Assembly (NCBI GenBank): GCA_016125275.1
Contig: WGMB01000004.1
Coordinates: 62,001-126,000 of the forward strand
From: Acidobacteriota bacterium
GTDB taxonomy: Bacteria; Acidobacteriota; Terriglobia; Bryobacterales; UBA6623
Direction: 5' to 3'
DNA: 64,000 nt
A program made the translations under genes and the position numbers. How positions within the stretch are numbered: the stretch's first letter is position 1; every line of letters begins with the position of its first letter. Positions 35,681 to 45,035 of this stretch are shown here, piece by piece. The notes beneath the pieces were generated by a model. It was not told where the DNA came from, did no database searches, and saw only the letters and a list, made by a program, of their open reading frames with translations.

Positions 35681-35686
35681 TATCCT
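35681..35686 (+). promoter_or_regulatory. TANNNT -10 element, nearly leaderless
   Basis: TATCCT, nine bases before the phoD ATG at 35696. No recognisable -35. Confidence 0.45.
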
Positions 35687-35695
35687 GATCAGGTC

Positions 35696-37225
35696 ATGAC
35701 TCGACGTGAGCTGCTGGCCGCTCTGGCCTCTCTTCCCGCCCTTGCCGCCGCCCCTGGTCGCGCCGCCACCGGGCGTCCTACGTTCTCCGACTATCCGTTC
35801 TCGCTCGGCGTCGCCTCGGGCGATCCGGACCCTCGCGGCTTCGTGTTGTGGACGCGCCTGGCGCCCAAGCCGCTCACCGGCGGAGGCATGGCCGACGAGG
35901 ACGTGAAAGTGGCCTGGGAAGTGGCCTCCGACGAAGGGTTCACGAAGATCGTGGCGCGGGGCGAGACCGACGCCAAGCGCGAGCTGGCGCACGCCGTCCA
36001 CGTGGAGGTCGAGGGCCTCGAGCCCGATCACTGGTACTTCTACCGCTTCCACGCCGGCTCGGAGGTTTCGCCGACCGCCCGCGCCCGCACCGCCCCGGCG
36101 GCCGGCGCCATGAGCGACAAAGTGCGCCTGGCCTTCGCCTCCTGCCAGCACTATGAGACCGGCTACTACACCGCCTACGAGCACATGGCGGCCGAGCCGC
36201 TCGATCTGATCGTGCACCTGGGCGACTACATCTACGAGAAGGAAGGCGTCGACGGGCGGGTCCGCAAGCACACCGGCGACGAGATCATGACGGTCGAGGA
36301 CTACCGCAACCGGCACGCCTTGTACCGCTCCGACAAGCTCCTGCAGGCCGCCCATCATCTGTGCCCTTGGCTGGTGACTTGGGACGACCACGAGGTCGAC
36401 AACAACTACTCCGACCGCTGGTCCGAAGAGCTCGACGTCTCCCCGGACGAGTTCCTGACGCGCCGCGCGCACGCCTACCAGGCCTATTACGAGCACATGC
36501 CTCTGCGGCTGCCGGCCAAGCCGGTCGGCGACAAAATGCAGCTCTACCGGCGCGTGCCCTTCGGCCGTCTGCTGGACTTTCAGGTGCTCGACACGCGCCA
36601 GTACCGCACCGACCAGCCGTGCGGCGACAAGAACGGGCCGGAGTGCCCGGACGTGTTCCGCGCCGACGCGACCATCCTCGGGCCGCGCCAGGAGAAGTGG
36701 CTCTACCAGGCGCTCGAGAAGTCGCCGGCGCTGTGGAACTGCATGGCGCAGCAGGTGATGGTGGCGCGGGTGGACCGCGAGCCGGGTCCGGACGAAGCCT
36801 ACTCGATGGATAAGTGGGCGTCGTACCGGCCCATGCTCGACCGCTTCCTGAAGTTCCTGGGCGACAGCAAGCCGTCCAACCCGATCGTGCTCACCGGCGA
36901 CATCCACTCCAACTGGGTGTGCGACTTGCCGTCCGACCTCAAGCGCGAAGACTCCCCGACGGTGGCCACCGAGTTCATCGGCACCTCGATCACCTCGGCC
37001 GGCGACGGCGACCAGGCGCTGGACTACGCCGCCGCCGTGGAAGCCGAGAATCCGACCGTGAAGTTCTTCAACCGCGAGCGCGGCTACGTCTCCTGCACGG
37101 TGACGCCGAAGGAGTGGCGCGCGGACTATCACACCGTCGAGTACGTGACCAAGCCGGGCGCGCCCAAGAAGACGCGGGCTTCGTTCCGGGTGGAAGCCGG
37201 CAAACGCGGCGTCGAACGGGTTTGA
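35696..37225 (+). CDS. phoD: PhoD-type alkaline phosphatase/phosphodiesterase
   Basis: A 509-residue exported metallophosphatase. The signal begins MTRRELLAALASLPALAAAP, a possible Tat signal, typical of PhoD. The N-terminal fibronectin-like domain (FSLGVASGDPDPRGFVLWTRL) is followed by the calcineurin-like core: RLAFASCQHYETGYY, IVHLGDYIYE, LVTWDDHEVDNNYSD, WNCMAQQVMVAR and LTGDIHSNW. These give the metal ligands of PhoD (Asp, Asn, His, and a Cys replacing a ligand in SCQ). It hydrolyses phosphate mono- or diesters outside the cytoplasm. A sulfatase follows 36 bp downstream with its own promoter. Confidence 0.94.
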   Translation: MTRRELLAALASLPALAAAPGRAATGRPTFSDYPFSLGVASGDPDPRGFVLWTRLAPKPLTGGGMADEDVKVAWEVASDEGFTKIVARGETDAKRELAHAVHVEVEGLEPDHWYFYRFHAGSEVSPTARARTAPAAGAMSDKVRLAFASCQHYETGYYTAYEHMAAEPLDLIVHLGDYIYEKEGVDGRVRKHTGDEIMTVEDYRNRHALYRSDKLLQAAHHLCPWLVTWDDHEVDNNYSDRWSEELDVSPDEFLTRRAHAYQAYYEHMPLRLPAKPVGDKMQLYRRVPFGRLLDFQVLDTRQYRTDQPCGDKNGPECPDVFRADATILGPRQEKWLYQALEKSPALWNCMAQQVMVARVDREPGPDEAYSMDKWASYRPMLDRFLKFLGDSKPSNPIVLTGDIHSNWVCDLPSDLKREDSPTVATEFIGTSITSAGDGDQALDYAAAVEAENPTVKFFNRERGYVSCTVTPKEWRADYHTVEYVTKPGAPKKTRASFRVEAGKRGVERV

Positions 37226-37251
37226 CCCCGAGGCGGCGGTCGGCATACTCT
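37222..37251 (+). promoter_or_regulatory. Sigma-70-like promoter at the end of phoD
   Basis: TTGACC (37222-37227) is a 5/6 -35 match, overlapping the phoD stop codon; 18 bp downstream is TACTCT (37246-37251). The ATG of the sulfatase lies ten bases after it, so the leader is about three bases. Confidence 0.55.
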
Positions 37252-37261
37252 GTGCGGCGAG

Positions 37262-38764
37262 ATGACGCCGCACCTCTCCCGCCGTGCGTTCCTGGGCCTG
37301 GCCGCCGCCGGCTGGGCGGCCTGTGGCAGGTCGGCCCCCGATCCCAAGCAGCGGCCGAACGTTTTGTTCGTGGCGGTCGATGACCTGCGGCCGGACCTGG
37401 GCTGCTACGGTCATCCGGTCGTCAAGACGCCGCACATCGACCGGCTGGCGTCGCAAGGTCTGCTGTTCCGGCGGGCCTATTGCCAGCAAGCGGTTTGCTG
37501 CCCGTCGCGCACGTCGGTCATCACCGGCCTGCGCCCGGACTCCACCGGCGTCCACAACAACGCGGTCTTCTATCGCGCCGTTGCTCCGGACGTGGTGACG
37601 CTGCCGCAGCACTTCATGGCGCACGGCTACTTCGCGCAGTCGCTGGGCAAGATCATTCACGGCAAGATGGACGATCCGGCGAGCTGGTCCGTGCCGGCTT
37701 GGCCGGAAGGCGGCGTCCACGCCGGCATGCAGTACATCGACCTGGAGGGCCTGGAAGCGCTGCGAGCGGCCCACCCCGATACGCCGCTGGAAGAGCTCGA
37801 GATCCCGGTCTCGACCTGGAAGAAGAAGAGCTCCTGGCAGGCCCCGGACGTGCCCGACAGCGCCCTGCAGGACGGCGAGACGGCGGACCGGGCCATCGCC
37901 GCGCTCGAAGGCTTTGGGGATCGGCCGTTCTTTCTGGCCGTCGGCTTCCAGAAGCCGCATCTGCCCTTCACGGCGCCCAAGCGCTACTGGGACTTGTATT
38001 CGCCCGACGAGGTGACCGCGGCGGCGAACCCGCAGCGTCCCGAAGGCGCCCCGGAGCTGGCCTTCACCGACTGGGCGGAGCTGCGCGGCTACAAGGACAT
38101 TCCGCGCGAAGGGCCGCTGCCGCCGGGCAAGGAGCGGGAGCTGCGCCACGGCTACCTGGCGGCGACCAGCTATACCGACGCGCAGATCGGCCGCGTCCTC
38201 GCCGCCGTCGATCGCCTCGGCTTGGCTGACAACACCGTCGTCGTCCTGTGGGGCGACCACGGCTATCACCTCGGCGAGCAGGACCAGTGGGCCAAGGACA
38301 CCAACTTCGAGCTCGACGCCCGCGTGCCCTTGATTTTGCGGACCCCCGGCGGCGTCCGTGGCGCGCAGACCGACGCCTTGGTCGAGCTGGTGGACCTCTA
38401 CCCTACGCTGAGCGAAGCCTGTGGGTTGCCGCTGCGGCCGGAGAACGAGAGCTGCAGCTTCCTGCCGTTGGCGACCGACCCTTCGCGCGAGTGGAAGTCC
38501 GCCGCGTTCTCGCAGTTTCCCCGACCCTGGTCCAACGCCACCGTCTGGGAGCAGATGGGCTACAGCCTGCGCACGGACCGCTACCGCTACACCGAGTGGG
38601 TGGACCGGCAACGCAAGGTGGTGGCGCGAGAGCTCTACGACCACCGGCAGGACCCGGCTGAAACGCTCAACATCGCCGAGCGGCCGGACGCCGCCGAGGC
38701 CGTTGCGGCCTGCTCGAAGCAGCTCGCGGCCGGCTGGCGCGCGGCCCTGCCGGAGTCGGCCTAG
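37262..38764 (+). CDS. Exported sulfatase (iduronate-2-sulfatase-like)
   Basis: A 500-residue sulfatase. The N-terminus is a twin-arginine signal with a possible lipobox ([17 protein letters not shown]). [20 protein letters not shown] and [20 protein letters not shown] (formylglycine Cys in C-C-P-S-R) resemble the iduronate-2-sulfatase branch. Later parts [20 protein letters not shown] and [17 protein letters not shown] contain the other conserved residues. It should remove sulfate esters from sulfated glycans or similar compounds in the periplasm. Its end shares CTAG with the convergent esterase gene. Confidence 0.95.
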   Translation: MTPHLSRRAFLGLAAAGWAACGRSAPDPKQRPNVLFVAVDDLRPDLGCYGHPVVKTPHIDRLASQGLLFRRAYCQQAVCCPSRTSVITGLRPDSTGVHNNAVFYRAVAPDVVTLPQHFMAHGYFAQSLGKIIHGKMDDPASWSVPAWPEGGVHAGMQYIDLEGLEALRAAHPDTPLEELEIPVSTWKKKSSWQAPDVPDSALQDGETADRAIAALEGFGDRPFFLAVGFQKPHLPFTAPKRYWDLYSPDEVTAAANPQRPEGAPELAFTDWAELRGYKDIPREGPLPPGKERELRHGYLAATSYTDAQIGRVLAAVDRLGLADNTVVVLWGDHGYHLGEQDQWAKDTNFELDARVPLILRTPGGVRGAQTDALVELVDLYPTLSEACGLPLRPENESCSFLPLATDPSREWKSAAFSQFPRPWSNATVWEQMGYSLRTDRYRYTEWVDRQRKVVARELYDHRQDPAETLNIAERPDAAEAVAACSKQLAAGWRAALPESA

Positions 38765-39672
38765 ATTCCCAGCCGCAGCTCGAAGAAGTCCGCCGCCATC
38801 CGCCACAGCTTCTCGGAGCCGAACTCCCCGCCGCGGCCGTGTTCTCCGCCGACGACCTTGTAGAGGCTCACCGGCACGCCGGCCTTTTCGAGCGCCGCTT
38901 CCAGCAGCTCGCTCTGGTGGAACGGCACCAGCGGGTCCTTGTCGCCGTGCACGATCAGGAACGGCGGATCGTCGGGCGTGACGTAGCTGATCGGGTTGAG
39001 CCGGGCGACCTTGTCGGGGTGGTCCTGGATGGGGCCGCCGATCAGCAGCGATTCGGGCGATTGCGGCGCGTCATGGACGATCCTCTTGCTGATCGAATGA
39101 GCGTCCATCTGGAGCAGGTCCGTGGGGCCGTAGAAGTCGCAGACCGCCTGCACGGCCGAGGAGAACCGCAGATTGCCGCCCACGTCGCCTTCGAGCTCCC
39201 GCACGCCGCCCGACGTCCCCAGCAGCGCCACCAGGTGGCCGCCGGCCGAAGAGCCCCAAACGCCCACACGCCGCGGGTCGATGCCGTACTCGTCGGCGTG
39301 GGCCCGCAGCCAGCGCAGCGCGCCCTTGCAGTCGTGGATCTGCGCCGGAAACGTCGCGTCGCCGCTGAGGCGGTAGTTGATGGAGGCCACCACGTAGCCT
39401 TGCGGTACGAGCGGGACGGCCAGCCGAGCCTGCTCCTTGGAGCCGTTGCGCCAGCCGCCGCCGTGGATCCACACCACCAGCGGCAGCCGCTCGGCCGGCG
39501 GCTGCTCCGGCCGGTAGAGGTCCAGCCGTAGCTCTTTCTGCGGCGTGGAGGCGTAGACCAAGTCCGGCTCGAGCCGCACTCCGGCGGGCAGCGGCGGCCT
39601 CGACGGCGCCTGCTGCGCGGAAGCCGCCGTGGCCGAAGCGGCCGCGGCCCACAGGAATTGCCGGCGAAGCAT
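38761..39672 (-). CDS. Exported alpha/beta-hydrolase esterase
   Basis: A 303-residue serine hydrolase of the carboxylesterase/BD-FAE type. A signal peptide ([18 protein letters not shown]) is followed by the oxyanion motif [11 protein letters not shown], the nucleophile elbow [14 protein letters not shown], Asp in [15 protein letters not shown] and His in [10 protein letters not shown]. This set of motifs suits de-acetylation or de-esterification of carbohydrates. Twin Arg at positions 3-4 may signal Tat export. TAGAAT ends six bases before the ATG. Confidence 0.9.
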   Translation of the reverse strand: MLRRQFLWAAAASATAASAQQAPSRPPLPAGVRLEPDLVYASTPQKELRLDLYRPEQPPAERLPLVVWIHGGGWRNGSKEQARLAVPLVPQGYVVASINYRLSGDATFPAQIHDCKGALRWLRAHADEYGIDPRRVGVWGSSAGGHLVALLGTSGGVRELEGDVGGNLRFSSAVQAVCDFYGPTDLLQMDAHSISKRIVHDAPQSPESLLIGGPIQDHPDKVARLNPISYVTPDDPPFLIVHGDKDPLVPFHQSELLEAALEKAGVPVSLYKVVGGEHGRGGEFGSEKLWRMAADFFELRLGI

Positions 39673-39678
39673 GGCCCT

Positions 39679-39684
39679 ATTCTA
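39679..39684 (-). promoter_or_regulatory. TANNNT -10 element, leaderless type
   Basis: TAGAAT on the minus strand, six bases before the esterase ATG at 39672. No -35. Confidence 0.5.
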
Positions 39685-39720
39685 GAGCCGCCGGACGCGT
39701 CCGGGGCGGCGCCAACCGTC

Positions 39721-39726
39721 TACAAT
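39721..39726 (+). promoter_or_regulatory. TANNNT -10 element, nearly leaderless
   Basis: TACAAT, nine bases before the ATG at 39736; a GAGAGG sequence lies between them, so either a very short leader or a Shine-Dalgarno that overlaps the start site. Confidence 0.45.
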
Positions 39727-39735
39727 TCGAGAGGC

Positions 39736-40392
39736 ATGCGAATCGCCCTCCTCCTGGCGCTGACCCTGGCCGCGGGCGCAACCGGCTGCACCTGGATCAC
39801 CGACCAGATCTACTACGCCGGCATGGAGAAGCTGGGGCGCGAGAAGCGCGACATCCTGGCCAAGCGCGTGGCCGCCGGCCGCGAGGACCAGGAAAAGGCC
39901 AAGGAGCAGTTCCAGACCACCCTGGAAGCCTTCCAGGCGCTGACCGGCTTCGATGGCGGCGACCTCGAAAAGGTCTACAAGAAGCTCGACGGCGAGCTGA
40001 AGCGCTCGAAGAACCGCGCCGAGAAGGTGCGCGAGCGCATCGACGGCATCGAGCGCGTGGCGCGCGACCTGTTCCGCGAATGGGACGGCGAGATCGAGAA
40101 GATCTCCAGCGCCGACCTGCGCAACCGCAGCCGCACGCTGCGGCAGGAGACCGAGGAGCGCTACGGACAGCTCATCGCCAAGATGAAGCAGGCCGAAGCC
40201 AAGATGGAGCCGGTGCTGACGGCGTTCGAGGACCAGGTTCTGTTCCTCAAGCACAACCTCAACGCCCGGGCCATTCAGTCGCTGGGCTCGACGGCGCTGG
40301 AGATCGACGGCGAGGTCGCCGCGCTGGTCGCCGACATCGAAGCTTCGATCGCCGAAGCGGACGCTTTCGTCGACTCCCTGTCGGGCTCTTAG
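39736..40392 (+). CDS. DUF2959 family lipoprotein
   Basis: A 218-residue predicted lipoprotein: the signal MRIALLLALTLAAGATGCTW ends in a lipobox with Cys18. The mature part is almost wholly alpha-helical, with long charged heptad-like stretches (KLDGELKRSKNRAEKVRERI, LRQETEERYGQLIAKMKQAE), so it should form an extended coiled coil or bundle in the periplasm. This matches the DUF2959 family. Function is unknown. Confidence 0.88.
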   Translation: MRIALLLALTLAAGATGCTWITDQIYYAGMEKLGREKRDILAKRVAAGREDQEKAKEQFQTTLEAFQALTGFDGGDLEKVYKKLDGELKRSKNRAEKVRERIDGIERVARDLFREWDGEIEKISSADLRNRSRTLRQETEERYGQLIAKMKQAEAKMEPVLTAFEDQVLFLKHNLNARAIQSLGSTALEIDGEVAALVADIEASIAEADAFVDSLSGS

Positions 40393-40422
40393 CCGCCGGT
40401 TCGGCTCCGCGACGGCGTGTGG

Positions 40423-40428
40423 TAGCCT
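40423..40428 (+). promoter_or_regulatory. TANNNT -10 element, leaderless type
   Basis: TAGCCT, seven bases before the hspQ GTG at 40436. No -35 or Shine-Dalgarno. Confidence 0.45.
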
Positions 40429-40435
40429 GAACGCC

Positions 40436-40756
40436 GTGTCGGTCGGCGGCGAAGCCAAGTTTTCGATCGGGCAGGTCGTGGAGCACAAGCTCTTCGGCTA
40501 CCGCGGCGTGATCTACGACGCCGACCCGGTCTACTGCGGCACGCCGGAATGGTACGAGCAGATGGCGCGCTCGCGACCGCCCAAGAACAAGCCCTGGTAC
40601 AAGGTTCTGGTGCACGACGCAGCCCACGAGACCTATGTGGCCGAGCGCAATCTCGAGCCCGATTCGAGCGCCGCGGAGATCCGCCACCCCGGCGTGGCCT
40701 TGCTGTTCGACGGCTTTGCCGACGGCGCCTACCAGCCCAGGCGGCGCGTGGTCTAG
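40436..40756 (+). CDS. hspQ: HspQ/YccV-like heat-shock protein
   Basis: A 106-residue protein of the hemimethylated-DNA-binding/HspQ (YccV) family. The core FSIGQVVEHKLFGYRGVIYD, DPVYCGTPEWYEQ and PWYKVLVHD, AAHETYVAERNLEP covers the whole domain. In E. coli HspQ tunes Lon protease and binds hemimethylated oriC DNA. Length is typical. Start is GTG. The next gene starts 98 bp downstream. Confidence 0.9.
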   Translation: MSVGGEAKFSIGQVVEHKLFGYRGVIYDADPVYCGTPEWYEQMARSRPPKNKPWYKVLVHDAAHETYVAERNLEPDSSAAEIRHPGVALLFDGFADGAYQPRRRVV

Positions 40757-40854
40757 CGAAGATGGCGACGCCGCATGCGCAACAGCCTGGGACCGGGCGC
40801 CGCCGGACAAGAGTGTTCGGCCCACTGAGGCTGCAATCTTCCCTCTGAGACCGC

Positions 40855-42087
40855 ATGGACTTCGAAGCCCTGTTCTCCGCCGACGCGAGGGTCATGCAAC
40901 CCTCGCTCATCCGTCGCCTGACCGGCTTGGTCAACCAGCCCGACGTCATCAGCTTCGCCGCCGGCTCGCCCAGTGCGGAGACCTTTCCCTACAGCCGGCT
41001 GACGGAGATCTACCACGACCTGGCCACGGTCGAGAAGGGCCGGCTGTTTCAGTACAGCGTCACGCGCGGCAACGCCGAGCTGGTGGAGGCGGTCCGTGAG
41101 CGGACCGCCCGGGTCCAGGGCGTGGCCGCCTCGGCCGACGAGACGATGATCGTGTCGGGCTCGCAGCAAGGGCTCGATTTCATCGGCCGCGTGCTGCTCG
41201 ATCCCGGCGACGCGGCGTTCGTGGAGAAGCCCAGTTTCCCCGGCGGCATCGACACCTTCGCCACCTACCGGGCGCGGCTGTTCGGGGTGACCTCGCACGA
41301 CGACGGCATGGACGCCGAGGACTTGGCGCGCCGGGTGCGCGAAGCCCGCGCCGCCGGCCATCGCCCCAAGCTCGTCTACGTAATCCCGAACTTCCAGAAC
41401 CCCTCCGGCCGGCTGTGGTCGCTGGAGCGCCGGCGGGCGCTGCTGGAGGTCGCCCGCGCCGAAAATCTGCTGATCGTCGAGGATGACGCCTACGGCGAGC
41501 TCTACTTCGACGGCGTGACGACCGAGCAGCGCTCGCGGCTCAAGGCGCTCGACCCGGAAGCGCCGATTCTGTACATGTCCACCTACTCGAAGACCCTGGC
41601 CGCCGGCCTGCGGGTGGCCTGGATCATGGGGCCGGCGCCGGTGATCAGCCGGCTGGTGCTGGCCAAGGAGGTCGGCGACCTGTGCACCTCCACCTTGAGC
41701 CAGAAGCTGACGCTCGAGTTCCTGCGGCGCGGCTGGATGGATGAGCACCTGCCCGGCGTGCGCGCCTTCTACCAGCACAAGGCGCAGCTCGTCGACGCCG
41801 CTCTGCACAAGCATTTCCGGGGCCTGGGCCGCTGGACCCCGCCGCGCGGCGGGCTGTTCGTCTGGGTGGAGCTCGAAAGCGCCTACGCCATCGACACTTG
41901 GCCGGTTCTGGAAGCCTCGGTGGCCGAGGACAAGGTGGCTTTCATCCCCGGCAAGCCGTTCTTCGTCGGAGGCGTCGGCCGCCACTGCCTGCGGCTTTCC
42001 TATTCCAACGTCACCGACGACAATATAGACAAGGGGCTCGAAAAACTGAGCCGCCGCCTTCGCGCCGCTCGAGAGTCTGTCGTTTGA
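40855..42087 (+). CDS. PLP aminotransferase (2-aminoadipate/MocR-like)
   Basis: A 410-residue fold-type I aminotransferase of the AAT_I class, closest in features to 2-aminoadipate transaminase (LysN/ARO8-like). Signature parts are ISFAAGSPSAETFP, YSVTRGNAELVEAVRE, SGSQQGLDFIGRVLLDPGD, IPNFQNPSGRLWSLERRRAL and the PLP lysine in MSTYSKTLAAGLRVAW. No N-terminal helix-turn-helix, so it is the enzyme and not a MocR regulator. The FAD/Fe-S dehydrogenase starts on the very next base after its stop, so both are one operon. The donor may be a branched-chain, aromatic or 2-aminoadipate amino acid. Confidence 0.9.
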   Translation: MDFEALFSADARVMQPSLIRRLTGLVNQPDVISFAAGSPSAETFPYSRLTEIYHDLATVEKGRLFQYSVTRGNAELVEAVRERTARVQGVAASADETMIVSGSQQGLDFIGRVLLDPGDAAFVEKPSFPGGIDTFATYRARLFGVTSHDDGMDAEDLARRVREARAAGHRPKLVYVIPNFQNPSGRLWSLERRRALLEVARAENLLIVEDDAYGELYFDGVTTEQRSRLKALDPEAPILYMSTYSKTLAAGLRVAWIMGPAPVISRLVLAKEVGDLCTSTLSQKLTLEFLRRGWMDEHLPGVRAFYQHKAQLVDAALHKHFRGLGRWTPPRGGLFVWVELESAYAIDTWPVLEASVAEDKVAFIPGKPFFVGGVGRHCLRLSYSNVTDDNIDKGLEKLSRRLRAARESVV

Positions 42088-45000
42088 ATGAGTTACCCCG
42101 TAGAGCTAGCTGACGCCTTCCGTCAGGTCGTGGACGGTGAAGTCCGTTTCGACCGCTATTCGAAGATTCTCTACTCGACCGACGCGAGCGTCTGGCAGAT
42201 CGAGCCGGTCGGCGCGATCATCCCCAAGCACGCCGGCGACGTGGTGGAGACCGTGAAGCTGTGCGCCCGGCACCGCGTGCCGGTGCTGGCGCGCGGCGGC
42301 GCCACCAGCCTCTCGGGACAGACCGTCGGCGAAGCCGTGCACATCGACTTCGCCAAGTACATGAACCAGATCCTCGAGCTCAACGTCGAGGAGCGCTGGG
42401 TGCGGGTGCAGCCGGGGGTGGTGCAGGACCAGCTCGGCCGCTTCCTCAAGCCGCACGGGCTGCTGTTTGGGCCGGCCACCTCGTCGGCCAGCCGGGCCAC
42501 CCTGGGCGGCATGATCGGCAACAACTCGGCCGGATCGCACTCGATCCGCTGGGGCAAGACGATCGACCACGTACTGGAGCTGAAGGTCGTGCTGGCCGAC
42601 GGTTCCGAAGCCTGGTTCCGCCCCGTCGAGAACGGCCGCCTGGAAAGCCTCGCCAAGGGCGACTCCTTCGAGTCCAAGCTCTACCGCGGCTCGCTGGCGA
42701 TCGGCGAGAAGTACAAAGATCTGGTGCTCGAGAAGTTTCCCCGCATCCTGCGCCGGGTCTCGGGCTACAACCTCGACGAGCTTTTGGCGCGCGACGGCGT
42801 CTTTGGGGCGGGGTACTCCTCCAAGACCGGTCCGCTGAACCTGGGCCGCGCCGTGGTGGGCAGCGAAGGCACTCTCGGCGTCGTCGTCGAGGCCAAGCTC
42901 AACCTGGTGCCGACCCCCAAGCACAAGTCACTGCTGGTGGTGCACTACAAGTCTCTGTTCGAGGCGGTCGATTCCACCGAGACCATCGTCGAGACGAACC
43001 CCGCGGCGGCCGAGCTGATCGACGACTTCATCCTGTCGAAAGCGCGCCACATCGAAGACTTCAAGGCCCGCATCTCCTTCCTGGATCTCGACGCCGACGC
43101 CATCATGGTCGTCGAGTATTACGGCGACTCCGACGCCGAAGTCTCGGGTAAGGTCGCCCAGCTCAAGCGCATTCTCGAATCGAAAGGGATGGGCTACGGC
43201 TACCTCGAAGTCAGCGACGCGCGCATGATGGCCAACATCTGGCAGACGCGCAAGGAAGCCCTCGGCATTATGATGTCGGTGAAGGGCGACCACAAGCCGA
43301 TCGCCTTCGTGGAAGACCCGGCGGTGCCGCTCAAGGAGATGCCGCAGTTCCTGCGCGGCTTCCGCGAGATCCTGGGCAAGCACGACGCCCACGGCGGCTA
43401 CTACGGCCACGCCTCGGTGGGCTGCCTGCACGTGCGCCCGATGGTCAACCTGAAGACCGCCGACGGCGTCCAGAAGATGGCCACGATCGCCGACGAGGTT
43501 TTTGGCCTCGTGATGCAGCACGGCGGCTCGATGAGCGGCGAGCACGGCGACGGCATCGCGCGCTCCAAGTACAACCAGTGGCTTTTTGGCGAGGAGATCT
43601 ACAAGGGCTTCCAGGAGCTCAAGACCCTCTGGGACCCGGACAACATCCTCAACCCGGGCAAGGTCGTCAATGCGCCGGAGCTGACCGAGAACCTGCGCTG
43701 GGGCCCGAGTTATCAGCCCATCCAGATTCAGACGCACCTGGACTTCGGCCGCGAGGGCGGCTTCGCGCGGGCGATCGAGATGTGCAACGGCGCCGGCGTG
43801 TGCCGCAAGCGCGAAGTGGGCACGATGTGCCCGTCCTACCACGCCACGATGGAGGAGGAGCACTCCACCCGCGGCCGGGCGAACCTGCTGCGGGCGGCCT
43901 TGTCGGGCAATCTGCCGCACGAGGAATTCACCTCCGAGCGGATGTACGAGGCCCTCGACCTGTGCCTGGAGTGCAAGGGCTGCAAGCGCGAATGTCCCTC
44001 CAACGTGGACATGGCGAAGATCAAGTACGAGTTCCTGGCGCAGTACTACGCCAAGAACGGCACGCCGCTGCGGGCCAAGTTCTTCGCCAATGCCGAGACG
44101 CTCAACAAGGTCGGCTCGGCCTTCGCGCCGCTGTCGAACTGGATGCTCGGGCTGGCTCCGGTGCGCAAGCTCAACGAGGCCGTGCTAGGCGTCGACGCCC
44201 GGCGTCAACTGCCGCCGTTCGCTCCGCAGACCTTCACCACGTGGTTTTCCAAGCGCTCGGGCGGCAATGGCTCCGGCTCGAAGCCCCAGGCGGCGCTGTT
44301 CGTCGACTGCTTCATGAACTGGAACTACCCGGAGGTCGGCCGGGCCGCCGTGGCCGTGCTCGAAGCGTCCGGCTACGAGGTCCTGCTGGCGGAGAAGACC
44401 TGCTGCCAGCGGCCCGCGATCTCCAAGGGCTTGCTCGAGGACGCCCGCGCCGGGGCGGAGAAGAACGTACGGCTGCTGTCGCGCTACGCCGCCGAAAAGA
44501 TTCCGGTGCTCGGCTGCGAGCCCAGTTGCATCCTCACCCTCCGCGACGACTACCTGGACCTGGCGAAGGGCGACGAGGTGGAGAAGGTCGCGTCCAACGC
44601 TTGGCTGGTCGACGAGTTCCTGGTTGCCCAGGCCAAGGCCGGCAAGCTGGTCTCGCCGTTTCGCGATAAGGTGAAGAAAGCGCTGCTGCACGGGCACTGC
44701 CACCAGAAGGCGCACATCGGCACGGCTCCCAGCATCGCGGCGCTCGAGCTGATTCCGGGCTGTCAGGTGGCCGAGGTCAACTCCGGCTGCTGCGGCATGG
44801 CGGGCTCGTTCGGGTTCGAGAAGGAGCACTACGAGATCTCGGAGAAGATCGGGCGCGAACGGCTGTTTCCGGCCGTCGACGGCGCCGATTCGGAGACGGC
44901 GATCGCGGTGACCGGCGTGTCGTGCCGGCAGCAGATCGGCCACTTTACCAAGCGTCAGCCTCGCCACGTAGTCGAGATTCTGGCTGACGCGCTCGGCTGA
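42088..45000 (+). CDS. FAD-linked oxidase/Fe-S fusion (D-2-hydroxyacid dehydrogenase type)
   Basis: A 970-residue fusion. Residues about 20-250 form a FAD_binding_4 domain (ARGGATSLSGQTVG, GPATSSASRATLGGMIGNNS), 250-530 the FAD-linked oxidase C-terminus (MSGEHGDGIARSKYN near 485). A ferredoxin region follows, with an atypical first cluster (CNGAGVCRKREVGTMCP) and CLECKGCKRECPSNVD. The C-terminal part has CCG domains (FVDCFMNWNYPEVG, CCQRPAISKG, HGHCHQKAHIG, NSGCCGMAGSFG). It resembles D-lactate dehydrogenase/GlpC-type fusions that oxidise D-2-hydroxyacids to 2-oxoacids and feed quinones. Coupled to the aminotransferase before it; exporters follow. Confidence 0.92.
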   Translation: MSYPVELADAFRQVVDGEVRFDRYSKILYSTDASVWQIEPVGAIIPKHAGDVVETVKLCARHRVPVLARGGATSLSGQTVGEAVHIDFAKYMNQILELNVEERWVRVQPGVVQDQLGRFLKPHGLLFGPATSSASRATLGGMIGNNSAGSHSIRWGKTIDHVLELKVVLADGSEAWFRPVENGRLESLAKGDSFESKLYRGSLAIGEKYKDLVLEKFPRILRRVSGYNLDELLARDGVFGAGYSSKTGPLNLGRAVVGSEGTLGVVVEAKLNLVPTPKHKSLLVVHYKSLFEAVDSTETIVETNPAAAELIDDFILSKARHIEDFKARISFLDLDADAIMVVEYYGDSDAEVSGKVAQLKRILESKGMGYGYLEVSDARMMANIWQTRKEALGIMMSVKGDHKPIAFVEDPAVPLKEMPQFLRGFREILGKHDAHGGYYGHASVGCLHVRPMVNLKTADGVQKMATIADEVFGLVMQHGGSMSGEHGDGIARSKYNQWLFGEEIYKGFQELKTLWDPDNILNPGKVVNAPELTENLRWGPSYQPIQIQTHLDFGREGGFARAIEMCNGAGVCRKREVGTMCPSYHATMEEEHSTRGRANLLRAALSGNLPHEEFTSERMYEALDLCLECKGCKRECPSNVDMAKIKYEFLAQYYAKNGTPLRAKFFANAETLNKVGSAFAPLSNWMLGLAPVRKLNEAVLGVDARRQLPPFAPQTFTTWFSKRSGGNGSGSKPQAALFVDCFMNWNYPEVGRAAVAVLEASGYEVLLAEKTCCQRPAISKGLLEDARAGAEKNVRLLSRYAAEKIPVLGCEPSCILTLRDDYLDLAKGDEVEKVASNAWLVDEFLVAQAKAGKLVSPFRDKVKKALLHGHCHQKAHIGTAPSIAALELIPGCQVAEVNSGCCGMAGSFGFEKEHYEISEKIGRERLFPAVDGADSETAIAVTGVSCRQQIGHFTKRQPRHVVEILADALG

Positions 45001-45004
45001 GGTC

Positions 45005-45023
45005 CGCGCCCGCGAAGGGCGCG
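45005..45023 (+). terminator. Intergenic hairpin
   Basis: Perfect 7-bp stem CGCGCCC/GGGCGCG with loop GCGAA between the dehydrogenase stop and the first EamA gene. No T-tract follows, so it may reduce read-through rather than end transcription. Confidence 0.35.
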
Positions 45024-45035
45024 GCGCAGACAAGC

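Noticed and set aside
35279-38806. Open frame of over 1,100 codons on the minus strand opposite phoD and the sulfatase
   Set aside because: It is antisense to genes with clear motifs, and its protein is a low-complexity Arg/Val/Gly/His mix typical of mirror frames in GC-rich DNA. Only its last 122 codons, the VOC gene, are real.
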